Assembly (NCBI GenBank): GCA_002914805.1
Contig: JXTB01000253.1
Coordinates: 138,609-202,608 of the forward strand
Direction: 5' to 3'
DNA from: Parasponia andersonii
Taxonomy: Eukaryota; Streptophyta; Magnoliopsida; Rosales; Cannabaceae
DNA: 64,000 nucleotides
Shown here one piece after another: positions 38,159 through 49,223 of this stretch; within the stretch, counting starts at the first letter, position 1, and every line of letters begins with the position of its first letter. The notes beneath the pieces are model-generated. The model was not told the origin of the DNA. It made no database searches and saw only the letters and a program-made list of their open reading frames with translations. The position numbers were made by a program, and so were the translations under genes.

Positions 38159-38190
38159 GAGCACCAATCCAATAAGTATTTTTTTTATAT
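38159..38190. mobile_element. Orphan MITE terminus between copies A and B
   Basis: GAGCACCAATCCAATAAGTA followed by a T-run is one more copy of the family's terminal repeat, standing alone in the TA-rich spacer. It is probably a truncated third insertion or a template-switch product. Confidence 0.55.
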
Positions 38191-38198
38191 ATATATAT

Positions 38199-38445
38199 GG
38201 GCACCAATCCAATCCAGTAGGTATTTTTTTTTTTTTACCTATGTATAGGTATTAATTTGACCAATGAAAATTTAGCATGCACATTTTTTTATTGTAAAAA
38301 GTAAGAGAAAGAAAGAGCATTAATGATGCACGTCTTTTCATACACTTCATTATAGTCATTAGATCACTATTACATAATGATCCAACTACTAAAAAAAATA
38401 CCTACCCATAGGTTAAAAAAAAAATACCTATTAGATTGGCAACCT
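38199..38445. mobile_element. MITE copy B (about 247 bp), inverted relative to copy A
   Basis: Its reverse complement aligns along the whole of copy A, including the CATGAAAAGACGTGCATCATTAAT-type core (here GCATTAATGATGCACGTCTT). The ends are GGGCACCAATCC and GATTGGCAACCT. Copies A and B together form a palindrome of about 540 bp. Confidence 0.7.
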
Positions 38446-39388
38446 ATATATATATATATATTATGTTACTATTATAAGAAAGTAAAATAGGATTATAGAA
38501 ATGACGTGACCAACCAATTTATCGATCACGCAATACATGTATATTATATCACACATGTATATATGTCTTAACAATTTTTTTTTCTTTTTGCTTGAAGTCT
38601 TAACAATTATTTTTTTTAGTAAACATGTACAAGAAGTTTAAAGATTATTACATTAGATTTTAATATAAAAGATTTTTCGGGGTATCAGAGTATATAACTC
38701 TAGGCTCCTTATTTGTTTGTATCATAAATATTAGTTAAAAGGTAAACTCTTAGTTTCCTACTTCATGAAATAATATATGGTTTGTTTAGTTTGTTTCACT
38801 TACATGAGAGATTCTAATTTCATTCCTTTCTTTTCAATTTTTAGCGGAGATTATTGTGTTTTTAATCTGGGGAGTGAAGATTTGAACATACTTGTACATT
38901 AGGTAGAAATTAATGTGGTATGACATCAATGTTGTAGTTATTTATTAGATCATACACTTAGTTCAATTGCTAAAAATCAATTGTAAAACGTCAAACTGAT
39001 CCTAATCTAAACCTTTCCACGATTTTAAAAAATGAAATGTATAAATTAAAATTTTTACTATAATTTAACGGAAAAAAATAAAAATTGAGAATGAACCTAA
39101 GAATACATTTACTATTGTTTAAAGACTAACCAAAGTTTTTTTTATTAGAAAAAAATATTAGGATTGGGTGTTTAAAATTATCGGTTCCTCAATAGTGTAG
39201 GTTGGTATGAATATATGATTAATATTCATATTAGTTTATTATCACATTTAATCTTTATCTTAATTGTTTCATTTGATAAGAGCAGAGTAGTATTTAAATT
39301 TGAAAATAAAAAGGAATAAAAACGGGTGAAGTAAAAACTATTTTATTAATTTAGACAAATAAAATAAGATAAAAACATTGGAGTTTTA
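38446..39388. other. AT-rich intergenic sequence
   Basis: Nothing recognised. A GGGTATCAGAG-like string near 38680 resembles a retroelement primer site but has no LTR beside it. Confidence 0.4.
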
Positions 39389-39880
39389 GGCGGGAAAATA
39401 GAGGAAGGTGTAACGAGATCCACTAATCCTCAAAACATAGGGATTACATTAACCTTATTTAAGACGAAAGAGAGAGAGCCGCAGCTTTCATCTCAACGGT
39501 CCCAGTCTCCCTTCCGAGTACGAAATTCACGCGCCTCTCCAGAGACAGCACGGTAGTACAAATACCACTCGCTCTAGTGCTTGACAGTTAGGACTTGCCT
39601 CTAGTGGACCCCATGTTAAGTATCTCTCACCGCCACTCGTGATGCATTTTTTCTCGCTTTATCCAAGACGGGTCCCACGTAACTCCCCAGCTTAACACAT
39701 AATTGGACCATAACTCTTTGGTGGAGGAAACACGGACCACCCAACCATTCCTTATGATGCTCAGACTGATTGATTACGGGACTCACAAGATGTTAAATTG
39801 TTAACTGCCCAATCACATAGCAGCCCTTATTGTATTATTGTACACTGACTCGCACGGAGTCCTGTCTTCTTTTTTTTTTT
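39389..39880. promoter_or_regulatory. GC-richer promoter-like patch with an E2F-like site
   Basis: GGCGGGAAAA at 39389-39398 matches the E2F consensus (TTTCCCGCC on the other strand). It is followed by about 400 bp (39470-39870) that is clearly less AT-rich than its surroundings and contains GTCCCACGTAAC, GGACCACCCAACC and CCAAT-like words. Frames are closed on the plus strand, so it is not an obvious exon. It could be the 5' region of a lost gene or merely unique sequence. No downstream gene is visible. Confidence 0.25.
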
Positions 39881-41322
39881 AATCTTTTCAGCTTCGAATT
39901 CTGGGCTCGGCTTCTCTGGCTTTAACGGCTTGGTTTTTTTTTTTGTTTTTTTTTTTTTTGGGTTGGGGGCGAGGTGATTGTAATGAATGATAATTTAAGA
40001 CAGACAAATTACATTTTATAAATTACAAGGGATTAATTATTTTTCACGAGTGATTTTATTAGGATGCATAAAAGATCTTGTTTTAGGTCGTTAAGCTTTA
40101 AATCAGATATTAAAAGTTTAAATTAATTCACCATTTCACCTTCTTTATTGTTTTCCATTGTCTTCATCTTCAAGAACATATCAAAGAATTTGACAAAAAC
40201 AGAAAGATTGAAATATTTGTAAATGAAATATTAACATTTAAATTCATATAGTCGTTATGACGTTACAACCTCGTTATTTCAATCAAACTTCATTAACAAA
40301 TTGTATATAGTAAGGAACTTTTTAAAATACCAAGTTAGTAGCAATTATTCAATGTTTATGGGCGAAAACAATGATTTTATAACCTCTTCAATACAAATGC
40401 TTGCAGTGTTTCTTAGTATTTTATTTCTCATTTTGGAAATGAAATACCCAATTAATTACTAATTAAGATACTTTCCTATTTAGGAAAAAAGAAATTATTG
40501 AATAGAAGACTATCCTTCTAGGCTCTTGGTATTTCTCGATACTATCTAATAAAAAAGTTCATGATTTTCCTTTAAAAAACTGATGATTAGATTTCAATCA
40601 AAATTAAGAGCTATAAATAAAATTCATACTAGAACTCGAAAACCAAATTAGGTTTTTGTCCAAGTTTAAGGATGATCTAGTGAACATTTTGTTACTTGTT
40701 TGTTAGTGGAAGGTACTGCAGGTGTAGGCTACACAACTTACTGATTTTTTTTTTTTCCAATTCAAAAGAGGATATGACATCTGAAATACAACTTGGTACG
40801 GTATCGAACTGGACGTTATCAGACAAAGAAAATAAAAGCAAACTACACTAGGTTCTTCTTTGACAAACAACAAAATTGAAACTAAAATTACCTAATAAAA
40901 CAGAGAGACAAAACACATCGTAAATAACAAAACTCTCCATGAAGAGAAAAGAGGTGGAATTAACTGTTGTTATGACATGTACATTTTAAAAATTAGGAGT
41001 AAAAGTGGTTGATTTGAAGTTCTAAGAATTACCATCATGCTAACAGGCAGGGTTGTAAGGTGCTCGTTTCCTCGACCAAGAGAATTTGGGTTGGAGTCGT
41101 CACCGCCGTGATGGTTGGAACTTGGAAGTATATGGGCAATCTACTTCAAGAATGATTCATTAATCAACCTAGGTGGGTTCATAACCCAGGGTTATAGAGG
41201 TACACCAACATTTAACCTTATAATCTTTTCGTTTCAGCAAAAATAAATAAATAAAAAATAAAAAAATCTAGGAGTTAAGTGATATTTTCACATAGTAAGT
41301 TAGACACAATCTATTATTTATA
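39881..41322. other. Intergenic sequence with poly-T tracts
   Basis: Poly-T runs near 39870 and 39935-39960, then AT-rich unique sequence. A GC-balanced segment at 41040-41210 has no readable frame. Confidence 0.4.
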
Positions 41323-41332
41323 AGTTTAAGGA

Positions 41333-41480
41333 CTAAAATGCTTACTGAGGCTAGCTCAATGAATAGAATAAGATAAAGTGGGGTATTCGGTTAGGAGTTC
41401 GAGTCTCAAAATGTATGAATTATTATTTTTTATTTATAATAAGTGAAAGTTATTAGTTATATCTTACTTTATTAAAAAAA
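41333..41480 (+). mobile_element. tRNA-derived SINE candidate (about 148 bp)
   Basis: GGCTAGCTCAATGAA (about 41349-41363) resembles the tRNA A box, and GGAGTTCGAGTCTC (about 41394-41407) the B box, at normal spacing. The unit ends in an A-run at about 41473-41480. Flanking AGTTTAAGGA (41323-41332) and AGTTCAAAGA (41481-41490) agree at eight of ten positions, a plausible target duplication. It does not fold as a complete tRNA gene, so a SINE fits better than a tRNA. Confidence 0.45.
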
Positions 41481-41490
41481 AGTTCAAAGA

Positions 41491-42101
41491 TGTGAAATAA
41501 TATTTTCAGCAAAATCTAAGGAGCACTATGTCGAAATTACTCATACAAAATAAGGTTCTCATTCGTCCATTTGTATTGATTGGTGCTGACCACATTGATG
41601 AGATTGTTTGTTTATTTGTTTTTGGTCCTTTTTTTTTATTTGGGGTCCTACTGCATATTTTTCTTAAGACAATACATGTTCCTTCTCTCTTTCTTTCTCT
41701 AATATAACTTGGGATAAGCTATAGGGGAGTTTTAGTGGAGGATACTGAAAAGTTCCCAAAGATTAGGAACAAAATTCAATAATTCTATTGGCTGTGGCAT
41801 GATCTTTATAATAGATGTAACAAACCTAACCACATTGAATATCTCAGGAATCGTGGACAATATTTCTGAGTTTTTCTTCATTTGTGTTCATGTGGATAGT
41901 TTCCTAGTAGTTTTTGTTTCTCAACCAAGGATCTTCTCCAGATTTCTTGATACGTTTAGAATTTATTTTTCGATTTTTTTAATTGGTATTAGTGGAATAA
42001 ATATGATCCTCAACATCAATGTTCGGAGTATAATGAGTTTTTTTATCTCAAAATAAAAAGAATGGTTAATAAAAATTTTTATTCGATGAAATCAAAGTTC
42101 T
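41491..42101. other. Intergenic sequence left of the SIRE-type element
   Basis: An open frame at 41799-42056 shows hydrophobic low-complexity translation without a family match. Nothing else was recognised. Confidence 0.4.
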
Positions 42102-43143
42102 TGTTCGTACAAGATTTAGTCTAGTACTTTATGATCTTATTGTAATGTAATGAGCAATATCAATATTTTAAAGTTATATTTCAGTTGTATTTTCAATGTT
42201 GTATATGTATATATTATTCTGTATAATCATACTCCAAGACTATTTTGACAAAGCACTCAACTGAAGCAGCTGAAGTTCTGAAATTCTTCTCTAAACTGGT
42301 TTCAATGGTTAGGTGTTATGTCTGGTAGTCTGCCTGTCTAGAAAATTAGCTTAACATATTCATAGTCTTTAGTTTAGAATTGAGTTCTTATTTGTCAAAT
42401 TTGTGTCTCAACATATGCTGTCAATGTGACACATTTAGATCTGAGTTTGATTGGTACTTGTGTGTCAAATCAGCATGCCTGATTATTTTGTCAAGATGTT
42501 ACTTTTAGATCTAAGTTTATGTGATATCTCTGAGTCACTGCATATTTAGACATTACGATGAACTATTAATTTTAGCTGAGTTATGATGTACTTTTTTATA
42601 TAATTAAGAAGCTTCTTTTCACATGGATAGAGCCTCTTTGAGCATTACTTCCAGAGATATTTTGTGAGGCCTTCTTGCTTTATGAGCAAGTTTCGTTTTC
42701 TTAGAGTTTTATGCATTTAGCTTTAAGTTTTCTATTGTCTATAGAGTCCACTAATGATTCCGGTGAGAAGGTTGAGCACTATCGTTACCTAATTTTAAGA
42801 AGAGATCACGTGTTCCTACCAGAGCTAGGATGCTCATTAATGGCAGCTGAAGGGAGTTCAGCACAAGGTTAAAGAAGTAAATTCTATAGAGGAAATCAGA
42901 GTTCAAATCGACGATAAACTAGAAAAGAGTTTTAAATTTTTGTATAAGACCTGTATTTTACTCTATTCATATTTCTAGTAGATTTTTTGCTCGCTGGACC
43001 AAGTCCCATAGATGTAGGTACAACTCAATTGTAATGAACTACGATAAAAAGCTTTATATCTCTTCTTTATATTTTCCAATTGTTTGTTTAGAATTTTGTA
43101 AATTGATCATTCTGTCATAACAAACGAGTAGTCTAACTTAATA
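42102..43143 (+). repeat. 5' LTR of SIRE-type element (about 1.04 kb)
   Basis: Begins TGTTCGTACAAG and ends near TTAATA, followed directly by TTTGTATCAGAGCAGG, which matches the initiator-Met tRNA primer site with one change. It aligns with 58398-59194 over the first 0.8 kb. Confidence 0.88.
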
Positions 43144-43228
43144 TTTGTATCAGAGCAGGCATTGCTTGCTATATTCAATGAGATTTCAGGGTTTCTAAGT
43201 CGTGTTTCTCTGTTTTGTTTGGAAATCA

Positions 43229-44661
43229 TGCCCTATTTTATGTCTTTCTATAGAAATAAATCAACTATAAGAAGGTGGATCTATCTCTAGACCACCCTTA
43301 TTTGATGGGTCAAATTACCCATATTGAAAAGCTAGGATGAGAGTTTTCTTGAAGTCCATTGATGAAAGAGTTTGGACTTTTATTGTGTATGGTTGGTCAC
43401 CTCCTGTTGAAACTGATGACTAGGGTAAGGAAGCTCTTAAACTTGAAAATAAATGATAAACTGTTGAATATAATTTAGCTAATTAGAACTCTAAAGGAAT
43501 TAATGCAATTATGGCCTCTATTAATATTCATCAATTCAAGGTGATTTCAAATTCTATAGTGGCTAAGGATACTTGGGAAAAACATGAAAATAAAAATTAA
43601 GGAACTGAGTCAGTGAAACAATCTAGACTTAGGATGCTTACAAGTCAATTTAAAAATCAATATATGCTTCAAGAGGAGACTATTTTAGATTTTCATTCTA
43701 AGATTTGTAATATATCTAATGAGTCTTTTGCCTTGGAATAGGTTTACTCTAATGTTATGTTGGTTAAGAAAGTTTTTAGATCTTTACCCAAAAGATTCAG
43801 ATCAAAAGTTGCAACTATCAAAGAATGTAGGAAGCTTGAGGATATTGACTTTCATGAGCTCATTGATTCCTTGGTAACTTATGAGATGAACTTCAAAGTT
43901 TAGGATAGAAAGAAGAAAAGCTCTGGTATAGCATTGAAGATAGTTGATGATATAAAGGATCTGACAATTGAAAGGGATAAAGATTTAGATGATGAAACCT
44001 TAGCTATGTTAACCTGAAATTACTCAAAATTTCTTAAGAAAAATATGAAAAGAGTAGTTTTTGGTAAACAAAGTTCAAGGAGAAACACAGATCAGCCTAG
44101 AGTCAACAGCTCTGGAGTCAGATCTAACAGAGACTCTAGTAATAGGCAGAAAGGAGTACAATGTAGAGAGTGTGGTAGTTTTGATCACATTCAAGTGGAA
44201 TGTATAAATACTCTCAAAAAAACGCAAATACAATGAATACTACTCAGAGTGAGAGTGAAGAAGAAATAGAGGAGAAAGAAATGGACTCTGATGTAACAAG
44301 TAATTTTGTGGAATTCGTTGCATAATCCAAAAACAGATATCAATGTGTACATAGTCATCTCGATTGTTCTGATAGTGACCTATCTGATAACGAGAATGAA
44401 GTTTAGTTTTTATACCCTGATCAACAAGATACCAATCAAAATATGTATGATCAATGGTTGAAAATGACTAACAAAGTCAGGGTTCAAGAAGCTCTTATAT
44501 GTAGCCTCAAGGAAGAAAATGGAGTATACGGGGAAATGCTCACTGAATTGAGAGCAAGATTGCAGAATTCTTGGGACCAACTTGTCAAAACTCAGAAGGA
44601 GCTTGGTGAATCCAACAAAAAGATGTTGTACCTGATGAAAAGATCAAAAAACTTAAGTTAG
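43229..44661 (+). pseudogene. SIRE-type gag (decayed)
   Basis: Gag packages the element RNA. The N-terminal block near 43270-43400 reads SRPPLFDGSNYPY, then a stop where Trp is normal, then KARMRVFLKSIDERVW, a clear SIRE-type gag signature. The UBN2-like helical region continues to about 43900 (RMLTSQFKNQYM, KVFRSLPKRF). The zinc knuckle CRECGSFDHIQVEC at about 44162-44203 is a complete C-x2-C-x4-H-x4-C. After an acidic stretch the frame at 44443-44661 (72 codons) is heptad-rich and probably forms a coiled coil, as in this gag family. At least six stops or frame breaks interrupt it. Confidence 0.85.
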
Positions 44662-44939
44662 ATTCTTAAAGTTAGACAAAATCCAACAAACAAATTAGGT
44701 CTGAGGTACATAGGTGAGAGCTCTATCTCTCAAAAATGAATACTGCAGTATAATCTTTATGGGTTTAAAAGGAAACTGAAGTTGGACATTAGTAAGTGTT
44801 CTAAGCCTTATTCTCAGATGAGAAAGTTTATATTAATTTGTTAATTCTATGGAAAAACAATTCTCATTTGACCAAAGTGTTACAAATATTTGAATTTTTT
44901 GAGAAAAAGAGATAAGTTGACCATAAAAAATAATGAAAT

Positions 44940-46310
44940 ATGTGAAAAGGAGGTTAACCAAGTTTGGATTCCTAAGCAAATGAAATGTCATGTAGCACAC
45001 ACTTCACTAGTTGCATACAATTCAGAAAATTAGTATTATTATAGTGGATGCTCATGACATATAACTGGAAACAAATAATTTTTATTTGATTTTTTTGAGA
45101 GTATTAATGGATCTGTTACTTTTTGTAATGGCAAAAGGGGCCTAGTTCTTGGTGTTAGAAACTTATGTGTGCAAAGACTTCCAAATCTTAAAAAGTGTTG
45201 CTAGTGGAAGGACTAAAGGCAAATTTGATCAGTATTAGCCAAATGTGTGATGACCACCTATTTGTACAATTCAATCAAAAGACTTGCCAAGTGATGAATA
45301 GCCGTGATGATTGCATACTGACTTGTCACAAGTCAAGTGACAAGTGCTACACTTATAGCAATATCAAAACATACCAGAGAGCGGATCTAACAGAAATTGA
45401 ATTGTGGTATCAAAAGCTTGGTCATCTTAATTTCGGAGACATGATCAAAATCACCGAACACCAATCTGCAAGAGGTGTTCTAGTCCTCCAGCCTCCTAAA
45501 AATCCCATTTATGGACCATGCCAAATGGAAAAACAGACAAAAAGTCAACACAAGTCAATTCAACACCTTGTGACAAGTAGGTGTTTAGAACTCGTGCACA
45601 TAGATCCCATGTGTCTAGTTCAAACTGAGAGCATAGCTAGAAAGAGATACATTTATGTGTGTGTTCATGATTATTCTCATTTTACATGGGTTGAATTTGT
45701 TAGAGAAAAATCATATACTTTTCAAGTGTTTAAACGTCTTGTCATTAGAGTGTAAAATGAGAAACAATGAAAAATTAAAAAGGTTGTTAGAATTAAGAGT
45801 GATCATAGGAAGGAATTTGAAAATATCTTGTATGTTAACTTTTGCAATGAGTTGGGTATTTCTCATGAGTTTTCAGCTCTCAAAGTACCTCCGCAAAATG
45901 GGGTGGTTGAGAGAAATAATAGGACTATTTAAAAGATGACTAGAATTATGTTGAATAGCAAGAAGCTCTCTAAGAAGCTTTGGGCTGAAGCTGTAAATAC
46001 AACTTACTCTCTCAGCAACAGTGTGCATTTAAGACCAGGTACAGGATAAACACCCTAAAAGATTTAGAAGGGCAAGAAGTCTAATCTTCACTACTTGCAT
46101 GTGTTTGGATCAAAGTGCTATGTACTTAATGATAGAGAATACTTAGGAAAATTTGATTCAAAAAGTGATGAAAGTGTGTTTATAAGATATGTTCAGAACA
46201 GTAAAGCTTTTAGAGTCTACAATATTCGTACTCAAACAGTTATAGAGTCAGTAAATGTTATTTTTGATGATAAAGATGATTTTATGAATTTTCTCAAGAA
46301 GATTTGGTAG
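44940..46310 (+). pseudogene. SIRE-type pol: protease and integrase (decayed)
   Basis: At 45031-45075 the protease active site has decayed: YYYSGCS, a stop at 45055-45057, then HITGN, where the family has LDSGCSRHMTG, so the catalytic Asp codon (45040-45042) now encodes Tyr. The frame at 45195-45755 (186 codons) contains LLVEGLKANLISISQMCDDH, the integrase zinc finger (LWYQKLGHLNFGDM ... GPCQMEKQ) and the core start LELVHIDPM with HDYSHFTWVEFVREK. The core continues at 45770-45935 (RIKSDHRKEFEN, PPQNGVVERNN). The C-terminal domain is at 46095-46310 (HVFGSKCYVLNDREYLGKFD). Stops at about 45929 and 46048 and a shift near 45755 break the frame. Confidence 0.87.
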
Positions 46311-46489
46311 AATCTATCATTGATCTGTCAAAAGAAAAACAAGATAATTGTGCTGATAGAACAGGTGAGAGAAGTGTTCAAATAGGTGATACATCAGCTG
46401 GAATTATGGATTTAGGTGATACAAATGGTGAATGGGAATAAAGACAACAAAAGGAGTCAACGAGAAGACCACCTTCATGGATCCAAAAG

Positions 46490-47721
46490 GCTCATTTACT
46501 GGACAAAGTTATTGGTGATCCTAATGACATTCTTGTCACCAGAAGAAGACACATGAGTGAGGTAAGTCATATCTATTACCTATCATAATATGAGCCAAAA
46601 ACTGTGAAAGAGGCTCTTGTTGATGAACATTAGATCTTGGATATATTGGAAGAACTTGAGTAATTCATTAGGAATGATGCATGGATATTAGTTCATAGGC
46701 CAGCTGATAGTAACATCATAGGAACAAAATGGAATTTTAAGAATAAAACTGATGAGTTTTAAAATATGATTAGAAATAAAGCTAGGCTTGTTGCTTAAGG
46801 ATATACACAGATTGAAGGTATTGATTTTGATGAGACTTTTGCACCAATTGCTAGATTAGAATCTATTAGATTTTTTCTAGTTGTTGCTTATATTTTGAAT
46901 TTCAAAGTCTATCAAATGGATGTCAAAAGTACTTTTCTAAATAGATTTTTAAATAAAGACGTCTATGTAGAACAACCTGTAGGTTTTGAGGAGCCACATC
47001 ATCCAGACCATGTATACAAGCTTAAAAAGGCTTTGTATGGTCTGAAACAAGCTCTAAGAGCTTGGTATTCGAGGCTAACCACTTATCTGCTTGACAAAAG
47101 ATGTCATAGAGGTGGATTAGATAAAATATTATTCATCCAAAGGTTTGAAACAAGTATACTTTGTGCTCAAGTTTATATAGATGATATCATCTTTGGCTCA
47201 ACATGTGAGAAGCATACTCATAATTTTGTTAAGCTAATGCAATCTAAATTTGAAATGAGTATGGTTGGAGAACTAAATGTATTTTTAGGTCTTCAAATCA
47301 AACCACATGACAATGTCATTTTTATTTCACAAGAAAAATATGCCAAGTCTATTGTCAAAAAGTTTGGTTTGGATATCTCAAAGACAATGAGAACTCCAAT
47401 GAGTACAAACATCAAGTTGAGCAAAGATAAAAAAGGAATTAGCATTGATTACACACTATTTAGAGGCATGATAGGTAGCATGTTATATCTGACAGCTAGC
47501 AGGCTTGACATCTGATTTAGTGTTGGTGCTTGTGCTTGATATTAGGCCGATCCTAAGGAGTCACACATTGCAGCTGTGAAGAGGATTCCAAACATGTGAA
47601 TGACACATTAGATTTTGGTATTTGGATGACCAAAGACACTAATTGTTTTCTTCTAGGGTTTTGTGATGCTGAACGGGCAGAGAGCCTTGACGATAGGAAG
47701 AGCACTTCAGGTGAATGCTTT
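46490..47721 (+). pseudogene. SIRE-type pol: reverse transcriptase and 5' half of RNase H (decayed)
   Basis: RT starts near 46720 (GTKWNFKNKTDEF). Two stops follow (about 46759 and 46796) at positions that normally encode amino acids (KARLVAQGYTQ is the family form of the second site). The open frame at 46895-47515 (206 codons) holds VYQMDVKSTFLN, the catalytic VYIDDIIFGST, KLKKALYGLKQA and QEKYAKSIVKKFGL. The RNase H linker follows (IGSMLYLTASRLDI). RNase H continues to 47721 (LDDRKSTSGECF), where the nested gypsy element begins. Confidence 0.9.
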
Positions 47722-48261
47722 TGATAAGAACTCCGCCAACTTATGACAAAGCCTAAAACAAGAATGATGCTTAGGACTATTCTACAATCAGATTCAGATG
47801 GAAAACCTCGACCCAATACTTATAAAGAGATGTGAACCTTGGTCTATAAGAAGTGCCATAATCACGGATGGAAAACTCAATTGATAAGTCAAAGGATAAA
47901 AGTCACAGAGAAATTTGATAAGTTTGAATAAGTTCTCAAAGAACCAAAGAGAAATTACTCTAAATTTTAATGATTTGTAATATGTTCTTATTGAATGAAA
48001 AGTATACAATGTATAGGCCAAGGGCCACAAAAATTTCAATATAAAAAACCCCAAAAACACTTATAGGTAATTTACCCAAACCAGAAAAGGAAAGTAGGAA
48101 AAATAACCGTAATAGCTAAGCTAAATTCGACCCTAATTATAAAGGAGTCAATTTTGACTTTACATGCCACTAATCAACCTAGTACATGCCACTAAAGAAA
48201 AGAAACAAACAAATAAATTGTTTTGGAAAATTAATAACCAAAAGAGGAAAGTAAGCTATGA
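47722..48261 (-). repeat. Truncated 3' LTR of nested gypsy (about 540 bp)
   Basis: Matches 53456-54000 from TGATAAGAACTCCGCC to GGAAAGTAAGCTATGAC, then stops abruptly against integrase sequence. The part corresponding to 54000-54246 and the end of pol have been deleted together. Confidence 0.88.
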
Positions 48262-49214
48262 CATTCTTTTAGTCAAAAATCGCTCATTTCGTATATGCAA
48301 CCAAACCCAATCACCAAGTTCAAAGACCACATGTTGTCGGCCTTTATTCGCTTGTTTGGCATATAGCTCAGTTCGTCATTTGATGTTGAGCTTTGCTTTC
48401 TCATGAATCTGCTTTACAAGGTCAGCTTTTCTTTTTCATCTAAATTCACATGCTCAGATAAAGTTAATGGTGATAACTCTAAAGGAGTTAAAGAATTAAA
48501 ACCATAAACAATTTCAAATGGTGAAAATTTAGTAGCAGAATGAACAAAATGATTATAAACAAATTCCACATGCGGTAAACACTCTTCCTAAGTTTTGATA
48601 TTCTTTGTTTTGATATTCTTTTTAATAATAACCCTCAACAAAGTAGACAAAGTCCTATTTACTACTTCAGTTTGACCATCGGTTTGTGGATGACAAGCAG
48701 TTGAAAACAACAACTTAGTTCCTAACTTAGCCTATAAAGTCTTCCAAAAGTAACTTAAGAACTTAGTATCTCTATCAGAAACAATTATTCTAGGTATGCC
48801 ATGAAATCTTACAATCTCTCTAAAGAACAAATCAGCAATATAGAAAGCATCATCAGATTTGTGACATGGAATAAAATGTGTCATCTTAGAAAATCTATCC
48901 ACCACTACAAAAATTGAATCTCTACCCCATTTAGACCTAGGCAATCCAAACACAAAGTCCATTAAAATATCAATCTAAGGTTTACTAGGAATAGGTAGTG
49001 GGTTGTATAAACCATAGAGTTGCACTCGGGATTTTGCTTGCCTACACGTGACACATCTACCCCAAATTCTCTCAACATCCCGTTTCATGTATGGCCAATA
49101 GAATTGTTCCTGTAAGATAGCTAAAGTCTTAGCAACTCCGAAATGTCCTATTAAACCTCCCCCATGTGACTCTCTCACTAGCAAATCTCGCACAGAACAA
49201 TTCAATATGCACAA
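48262..49214 (-). pseudogene. Nested gypsy integrase (decayed, C-terminus deleted)
   Basis: Integrase inserts the cDNA into host DNA. The HHCC finger is at 49214-48975 (HGGGLIGHFGVAKTL ... CVTCRQAKS). The core is at 48962-48732 with [31 protein letters not shown] and [14 protein letters not shown], keeping both visible catalytic Asp positions. The third catalytic region follows near 48690 ([15 protein letters not shown]). A small duplication (TTTGATATTCTTTG twice, about 48596-48622) adds KNIKT in tandem. Near 48350-48290 the C-terminal VVFELGDWVWLHIRNERF is present, then sequence jumps straight into the LTR, so any chromodomain is missing. Confidence 0.88.
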
Positions 49215-49223
49215 TTTATTTTC

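Noticed and set aside
38670-38700. GGGTATCAGAG-like string as a primer-binding site
   Set aside because: No LTR end lies beside it and no coding domain follows.
39470-39870. Host gene exon in the GC-richer patch
   Set aside because: The plus-strand reading translates with many stops and no recognisable protein motif.
41351-41410. Possible tRNA gene (A-box and B-box-like words)
   Set aside because: No acceptor stem pairing or complete cloverleaf could be drawn. A SINE explains the boxes better.
45195-47515. Long frames that could be taken for an integrated virus polyprotein
   Set aside because: Domain order gag-protease-integrase-RT-RNase H plus LTRs, PBS and PPT identify a Ty1/copia retrotransposon. 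There is no movement-protein or pararetrovirus signature.
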